A stretch of DNA of 8,657 nt, taken from the NCBI GenBank assembly GCA_044358925.1, contig JBIKNC010000190.1:1-8657 (forward strand), written 5' to 3'. Both the position numbers and the translations under genes were made by a program. Under the pieces are notes generated by a model that saw only the letters and a list, made by a program, of their open reading frames with translations, did no database searches and was not told the origin of the DNA. Positions 4,999-8,657 of this stretch are shown piece by piece. Numbering within the stretch: the first letter of the stretch is position 1; every line of letters starts with the position of its first letter. This stretch comes from Rohdeia sp044358925 (GTDB taxonomy: Bacteria; Planctomycetota; UBA1135; GCA-002686595).

Positions 4999-7185
4999 GT
5001 GTTCGAGGGTACGCTCCCGGCCGTGGCGGCGAAGAACGGTTGGTCGATGGTGTTCGGAGTGCTCGCGACGTTCGGTTCACTCGCGCCCGGCGTCGTCGAA
5101 GCGCGCGCGAACGCGGCGAGCGCGAGCTTCGCAGCGGCTGCCGACGAGCAGCTCGACGAGATCCTCGCGCGGCTCGACAGCGACTCGGCGCTCGCGCGCA
5201 ACGCAGCCGAGGCGGTCCTGTGCGACGCACTCGTGCCGACCGACGGTCCGCGGCTCGTCGCCTGGTCCGCGAACGCGTCCGCCGAAGGGCGCGCGCGTGT
5301 GGCCGCGGCACTCGCGCGCCGCGACCGGCACCTCGGACTCGTCCTCGAACTGCGCACCGCGGGCGGCGAGGCTCGCGCGATCGGCGAGGCGGCGCTCGAC
5401 GGGCTCGTCGCCCGTTTCGATCCGGCGTTGTTCGACGCGCCGCTCGTCGATGCGGCACTGTGGCGGCGGCTCGAGGAACTCGGCCGCACGCGCTCGGCTC
5501 CGCTCGGCCGCCTCGACTTCACTCGCGCGCCGTTCGACGTCCTGCGCGACCTCGCGCGTTTCGACGGGCTGCCGCTGCGCCTGGTCGTCGACCCCGCACT
5601 CGTCCATTCGCCGCTGCCCGCGGCGGCCGGCGCGGTCGTGATCGGCGACTGGCGCGACATGCTCCGCGAGGCGGTCCTGCGCCACGATCTCGCGTTCGAG
5701 GCGCATCTCGAGGAGCCCGACGCGGCGCGCGACCGCGCGCCGATCCTGGCCGTGCGTGTGACGCGCCGCGGACTGGAAGGCCGTCTGCGCGGCCGCGATC
5801 TCCTCGCTCGTTGGCTCGATCAGTTCGCGGCTCCCGAGCGCCCGATCGAACGCGTCGCGGCGGCGCGCGCCCTCGCGAGTTTCGGTTGGCCGGCGGCACA
5901 GGAGTTCCTCGTGCGCCGTTGGCGCGAACGCGGCGACGTCGATGCGCTCGTCGGATTGCTCGCCGGCGCGGAGCTCGGCACCGCTCCGCCGTCCTTCCCG
6001 ACGCGCGACGACGCGCGGCGCGCACTCGATCTCGTGCGCGCGGATCTCGCGACCGCGTCGGCGGCGCGCGGCGTGCTCGCACGCGACGTGCTCGAAGGCT
6101 TCGTCGCGTTGCCGCGCATCGCCCCGGACGGGGGAGCGCTGTTCGCCGACGAGAGCGGTGCGCCGCTCGTGCTCGTGCCTGCGCTCGAGGACACGGAGCG
6201 CTCCGCGGCCAGCGCGGCCTTCGCCCGCTTCGCTCTCGAACTCACGGCGCGCGCGCGCCTCGAAGCGCCGGGACTCGACGTGCGGCTGCGAACCTGGATC
6301 GAAGCGCCCGCGAGCGAGGTGCTGCCACGCGAGCGTCTCTGGGCGCTCGCGGCCCATGCGCGTTGTGTCGCCGAGCCCGCGCCGACGCCGAGCGACGTGT
6401 TCGCACTGCTCGCGACGGCGGGCACGCGTTTCGAGGCGCAGGAACTGTCCGCACTGCTGGCCGCGAGCGCTGCGCCGTCGCCCTCTGCGTGGAGTGATCC
6501 GACCGCGCTCGCGCCGCTCGCCGCGAACGCGACCGGCTGGCCGCGCGCCGTCGCCCTGTCCTGGTGCCTCGCGCTCCGCGACGCGGAACGGGCCGCGGCC
6601 GTCGTGCGCAGCGCCTTCCCCGCGCGCGTCGGCGAGGCGTGGCACCGCGTGGAACTCGCAACGGCCCTCGAACACGCGCTCGCGCTCGGCGAACAGGCTC
6701 TGGTGCGCGACGTGCTCGCGCGCGCCGCGACCGGTTCCGTCGCCGCGGGGTTCACGGACGAGCTCGGCGCGTTGTGCGGCGCGCTCGATCTCGCGAACGA
6801 CCTGTCGACGGCCGATGCGCTGTACGCACGCGCGGTCGAGCGCCGCGACGAGGACGGCCACGGCGATCCGCTCCTGCTCGGCGCGTTGGCCGCGAGCGGC
6901 GCCGGCATCCGCGCCCGTCAACTTCTCCTGGGCGAACTGGTCGGCGCGCTCGAGGGCTCGGACGAGGAGCGCTCGGCGGCCGTGCTCGCAGGCCTGGAAC
7001 GCGCCGTCTGGACCTGGTTCCGCGCGCGGCGCGACGGCGAGGCCGTGGCCTTCGTGTCGGCGGTCAAACGCCTCGCGCGCGAGCGGCGCTCCGGTCCGCT
7101 GGCCGCGCTCGTTCTCGCGGCGGAGTGGCCGCGTGGAGCGGGACCCGCGCCGATCGACCTCACGCGCCCGCTCGGGTTCGAGTGA
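4999..7185 (+). CDS. Predicted exported helical-repeat protein of unknown function
   Basis: I do not recognise this 728-residue protein as a named family. Its N terminus has a short segment with one Lys, then a hydrophobic run MVFGVLATFGSLAPGVV (about 17-33) and possible signal peptidase sites around VEA-RA or ARA-NA (34-39), so it is probably exported. Residues about 45-135 and 280-325 are Ala/Leu/Arg-rich helices with a HEAT-like rhythm (for example IERVAAARALASFGWPAA). Between them, about 170-256, a stretch beginning FDVLRDLARFDGLPLRLVVDP and later DWRDMLREAVLRHDLAFEA resembles the STN/secretin N-terminal type of domain, where a short helix precedes a beta strand; this is weak. The C-terminal 200 residues are again helical and could be TPR-like. 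GTG at 4999 was chosen on its ribosome site; GTG 5023 (720 aa) is the alternative. Codon use matches the neighbours and a 720-codon antisense frame is a shadow of it. Confidence 0.78.
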   Translation: MFEGTLPAVAAKNGWSMVFGVLATFGSLAPGVVEARANAASASFAAAADEQLDEILARLDSDSALARNAAEAVLCDALVPTDGPRLVAWSANASAEGRARVAAALARRDRHLGLVLELRTAGGEARAIGEAALDGLVARFDPALFDAPLVDAALWRRLEELGRTRSAPLGRLDFTRAPFDVLRDLARFDGLPLRLVVDPALVHSPLPAAAGAVVIGDWRDMLREAVLRHDLAFEAHLEEPDAARDRAPILAVRVTRRGLEGRLRGRDLLARWLDQFAAPERPIERVAAARALASFGWPAAQEFLVRRWRERGDVDALVGLLAGAELGTAPPSFPTRDDARRALDLVRADLATASAARGVLARDVLEGFVALPRIAPDGGALFADESGAPLVLVPALEDTERSAASAAFARFALELTARARLEAPGLDVRLRTWIEAPASEVLPRERLWALAAHARCVAEPAPTPSDVFALLATAGTRFEAQELSALLAASAAPSPSAWSDPTALAPLAANATGWPRAVALSWCLALRDAERAAAVVRSAFPARVGEAWHRVELATALEHALALGEQALVRDVLARAATGSVAAGFTDELGALCGALDLANDLSTADALYARAVERRDEDGHGDPLLLGALAASGAGIRARQLLLGELVGALEGSDEERSAAVLAGLERAVWTWFRARRDGEAVAFVSAVKRLARERRSGPLAALVLAAEWPRGAGPAPIDLTRPLGFE

Positions 7186-7208
7186 TCGTCGGCCGCGCCC
7201 GCTCACGC

Positions 7209-7250
7209 AGCCGCCTCGCGCGTGCGGCTCGCGGGACACTCGGGCCCGCG
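7209..7250. repeat. Two adjacent small hairpins between the helical-repeat and CapB-like genes
   Basis: AGCCGC (7209-7214) pairs with GCGGCT (7224-7229), and immediately after it CGCGGG (7230-7235) pairs with CCCGCG (7245-7250); each has six base pairs and a nine-base loop. They begin 24 bases after the TGA of the 728-aa gene and could attenuate or end its transcript, but there is no T-tract and the high GC content makes chance likely. Nothing else is recognised in the 110-bp gap. Confidence 0.3.
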
Positions 7251-7295
7251 CGGCATCGCGGGTCGCGACGCGGCGCGTAGGCTCTCGCGCTCTCC

Positions 7296-8009
7296 ATGGG
7301 ACTGCTCAATCGCCGCCGACCGCCCGAGCCGCTGCTGCCGCCCGATCTCGAGGAGGGCTTGGGCGGTCCGCTCGAGTCCGAGGAACTCGTCGTGCTGCAT
7401 CGCCCCGAGGGGCGTGAGGCCGAGCAGTTCCGGCGCCTGGCCTCCTCGCTCGAGGCGCTCAACCCCGAAGGCCTGCCGCGCACCGTGATGATCACGGGCT
7501 CGGTCGAAGGCGAGGGCGTGACGATCGCGACGCTCAACCTCGCCTTGGCCTTCCGCGAGCGCCCGCGCACGCGTGTGCTGGTCGTCGACGCGAACCTGCG
7601 CAAGCCCGGCGTCGAGCGCTACCTCGGCCTCCCGATGCGCCAAGGTTTCTCCGAACTCGTGCGCGACAAGCTGCGCGTCGACAAGGCGATTCGCCCGACG
7701 TCGCTGGAGAACCTGCACGTGCTCGGTGCGGGCGAACTGCCCCAGAACCCCGCGCAGGTCCTGCGCGGCGATCGCGTGCGCACGCTCTTCGGGCGGCTCA
7801 AACAGGAGTACGACTACGTGCTGATCGACACGCCGCCGGCGCACACGCTGACGGAGCCGCACCTGATCGGCGCGGTGTGCGACGGCATCGTCCTCGTCGT
7901 GCGGCTGCGTACGACGCCGCGCCACCTGGTCGAGGAGACGAGTTCGCAGCTCGAGTCGATGGGCGGGAACCTGCTCGGCATGTGCCTGCTCGGGGCGAGC
8001 ACGACGTAG
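7296..8009 (+). CDS. CapB/CpsD-like P-loop protein with a degenerate Walker A motif
   Basis: The 237-residue protein has the layout of the cytoplasmic kinase domain of bacterial tyrosine kinases (CapB, CpsD, Wzc C-terminal part) that control capsule and exopolysaccharide export. A low-complexity Pro/Glu-rich N terminus (1-35) is followed by the adaptor-like helix EAEQFRRLASSLEAL (41-55). The Walker A region reads TGSVEGEGVTIATLNLA (67-83), where the family usually has PGEGK(S/T); the catalytic Lys is Val75. Walker A' is VLVVDANLRKP (94-104) and Walker B is YVLIDTPP (174-181), both good. The protein stops at LGASTT with no tyrosine cluster, so no autophosphorylated tail. No Wzz, Wza or glycosyltransferase gene lies in the window. 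ATG at 7296 has only a weak TAGG far upstream. It may be a nucleotide-binding-deficient pseudokinase or a regulatory homologue; family assignment is firm, activity is not. Confidence 0.85.
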   Translation: MGLLNRRRPPEPLLPPDLEEGLGGPLESEELVVLHRPEGREAEQFRRLASSLEALNPEGLPRTVMITGSVEGEGVTIATLNLALAFRERPRTRVLVVDANLRKPGVERYLGLPMRQGFSELVRDKLRVDKAIRPTSLENLHVLGAGELPQNPAQVLRGDRVRTLFGRLKQEYDYVLIDTPPAHTLTEPHLIGAVCDGIVLVVRLRTTPRHLVEETSSQLESMGGNLLGMCLLGASTT

Positions 8010-8041
8010 CGCCGCGCGCAGGTGTCGCGCATCATCGCGCC

Positions 8042-8657
8042 ATGCTGCGTGCCGCACTCCTCGCCCTCGCCGTCCTCACAGGTTCGATCGACGCGCACGC
8101 AGAGCCGCAGGACGGAGCGGCGCTCGAACGCGAGGCCGGTGAGCTCTCGTGGCGCGCAGCACGCGAGGCCGGCCTGTGGCGTTTCGTCGGGGACGCGAGC
8201 GGTTCGGCTCTCGACGGCGCGACGACGAGTTGGCGTTCCGGCGCCGGTGCACTCGGCACGGTCGTCGTCGTCACCAGCCTGACGTGTCCGTTGTGCCTGA
8301 AGTTCGCGCCCGACGTCGCGCGCGTCGAAGAACATTGGCGCGAGCGCGGTTTCGGATTCGTGCACGTCGTCGTCGGCGGGCTCGACACTTCGGAGGAGGT
8401 GCGCGCGCACGTCGCAGAATTCGGGCTGGAGGGCCTGGTGCTGGTCGACACGTCGCGCGCCATCGAAGCGGCCTTCGACGCACGCACGACGACCGAGACG
8501 TTCGTCGTCGACGCGCGCGGAACGCTGCGTTATCGCGGCGCGCTGAGCGATCGCTTCGGCATCGGCGCGTCGCGCGCCGCGGCGACGCGCAACTTCCTCG
8601 AGGACGCGCTCGCGAGCCTCGCGGCGAACGCCGAACCGCTCGTTCCATGCACGAACG
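8042..8657 (+). CDS. Exported thioredoxin-like (redoxin) protein, 3' truncated by the window edge
   Basis: The frame is open from ATG at 8042 to the end of the window, giving 205 residues without a stop. Residues 1-20, MLRAALLALAVLTGSIDAHA, form a Sec-type signal peptide with cleavage probably after AHA. A thioredoxin fold follows: strand TVVVVTSLTCPLCLKFAP (73-90) with a CxxC motif Cys82-Pro-Leu-Cys85, then FVHVVVGG, and the cis-Pro region replaced by TTTETFVVDARGTLRYRG (149-166). The run LSDRFGIGASRAAATRNFLEDAL (168-190) is typical of redoxins found in planctomycetes and related bacteria, where a further cysteine-bearing tail such as the PCTN seen at 202-205 precedes other domains. It probably acts outside the cytoplasm in thiol redox chemistry or in a cytochrome or copper-linked enzyme. 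It begins 32 bp after the CapB-like stop; a weak AGG lies far upstream of the ATG. Confidence 0.82.
   Translation, partial: MLRAALLALAVLTGSIDAHAEPQDGAALEREAGELSWRAAREAGLWRFVGDASGSALDGATTSWRSGAGALGTVVVVTSLTCPLCLKFAPDVARVEEHWRERGFGFVHVVVGGLDTSEEVRAHVAEFGLEGLVLVDTSRAIEAAFDARTTTETFVVDARGTLRYRGALSDRFGIGASRAAATRNFLEDALASLAANAEPLVPCTN

Noticed and set aside
4878..5660. N-terminal extension of the biotin carboxylase to an ATG at 5660
   Set aside because: The extra 261 residues are Ser/Arg/Ala-rich, overlap the divergent gene, and precede the exact family N terminus that begins at the TTG.
5077..7239. A 720-codon open frame on the minus strand opposite the 728-aa protein
   Set aside because: The translation is Arg/Glu-rich low complexity without domains, while the plus-strand frame has a ribosome site, a hydrophobic N terminus and ordered helices. 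It is a mirror of the codon bias.
7500..7530. Sequencing error or frameshift as the cause of the missing P-loop lysine
   Set aside because: The frame is intact on both sides and a Lys codon would require at least two substitutions from GTG, so a single error is not enough.
7203..8057. A 284-codon minus-strand frame opposite the CapB-like gene
   Set aside because: It has no motif and is fully explained as a shadow of the plus-strand gene with intact Walker A' and Walker B.
1..8657. tRNA, rRNA, CRISPR array, transposon ends or prophage genes
   Set aside because: No cloverleaf, spaced direct repeats, transposase-like protein or terminal inverted repeats were seen; the many short CG-rich repeats are ordinary for this composition.

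Overview
This is a very GC-rich bacterial window with strong G/C third-position preference. It encodes a complete acyl-CoA carboxylase gene set, a large exported helical protein, a CapB/CpsD-like ATPase and an exported thioredoxin-like protein. The redoxin type, the CapB-like protein and the GC-rich, Ala/Arg-rich style would fit a high-GC planctomycete or a similar bacterium such as a myxobacterium. There is no rRNA or other taxonomic marker, so this is only an inference.

Layout. At the left edge (1-167, +) is the last 54 codons of what looks like a serine hydrolase of the beta-lactamase/penicillin-binding family. It converges on a four-gene block on the minus strand (4877 down to 184), and the two stop codons lie inside one inverted repeat (163-188). 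In transcription order the block is: free-standing biotin carboxylase (450 aa, TTG start); carboxyltransferase (575 aa) resembling the glutaconyl-CoA decarboxylase alpha subunit GcdA; biotin carrier protein (190 aa); and a class I SAM methyltransferase (343 aa). The spacings are 16 bp, an ATGA overlap and a GTGA overlap, so this is almost certainly one operon. The first three genes together supply every catalytic part of an ATP-dependent biotin carboxylase complex: the biotin carboxylase charges carrier biotin with CO2 from bicarbonate, and the carboxyltransferase passes it to an acyl-CoA that cannot be named from sequence.

A 121-bp divergent intergenic region (4878-4998) holding a GC-rich hairpin separates this operon from the plus-strand genes. 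These are a 728-aa predicted exported, helical-repeat protein of unknown function (4999-7185), a 237-aa CapB/CpsD-like P-loop protein whose Walker A lysine is replaced by valine (7296-8009), and the first 205 codons of an exported CPLC-motif redoxin that runs off the right edge (8042-8657).

Points most worth a second look: (i) the biotin carrier appears to contain two tandem biotinyl-type domains, the first carrying Gly where the biotinylated Lys should be; (ii) a GcdA-type carboxyltransferase is paired with a biotin carboxylase rather than with a sodium-pumping decarboxylase; (iii) a methyltransferase is translationally coupled to the carboxylase; (iv) the CapB-like protein has a degenerate P-loop and no tyrosine tail. 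No tRNA, rRNA, CRISPR array, insertion sequence or phage gene was seen.
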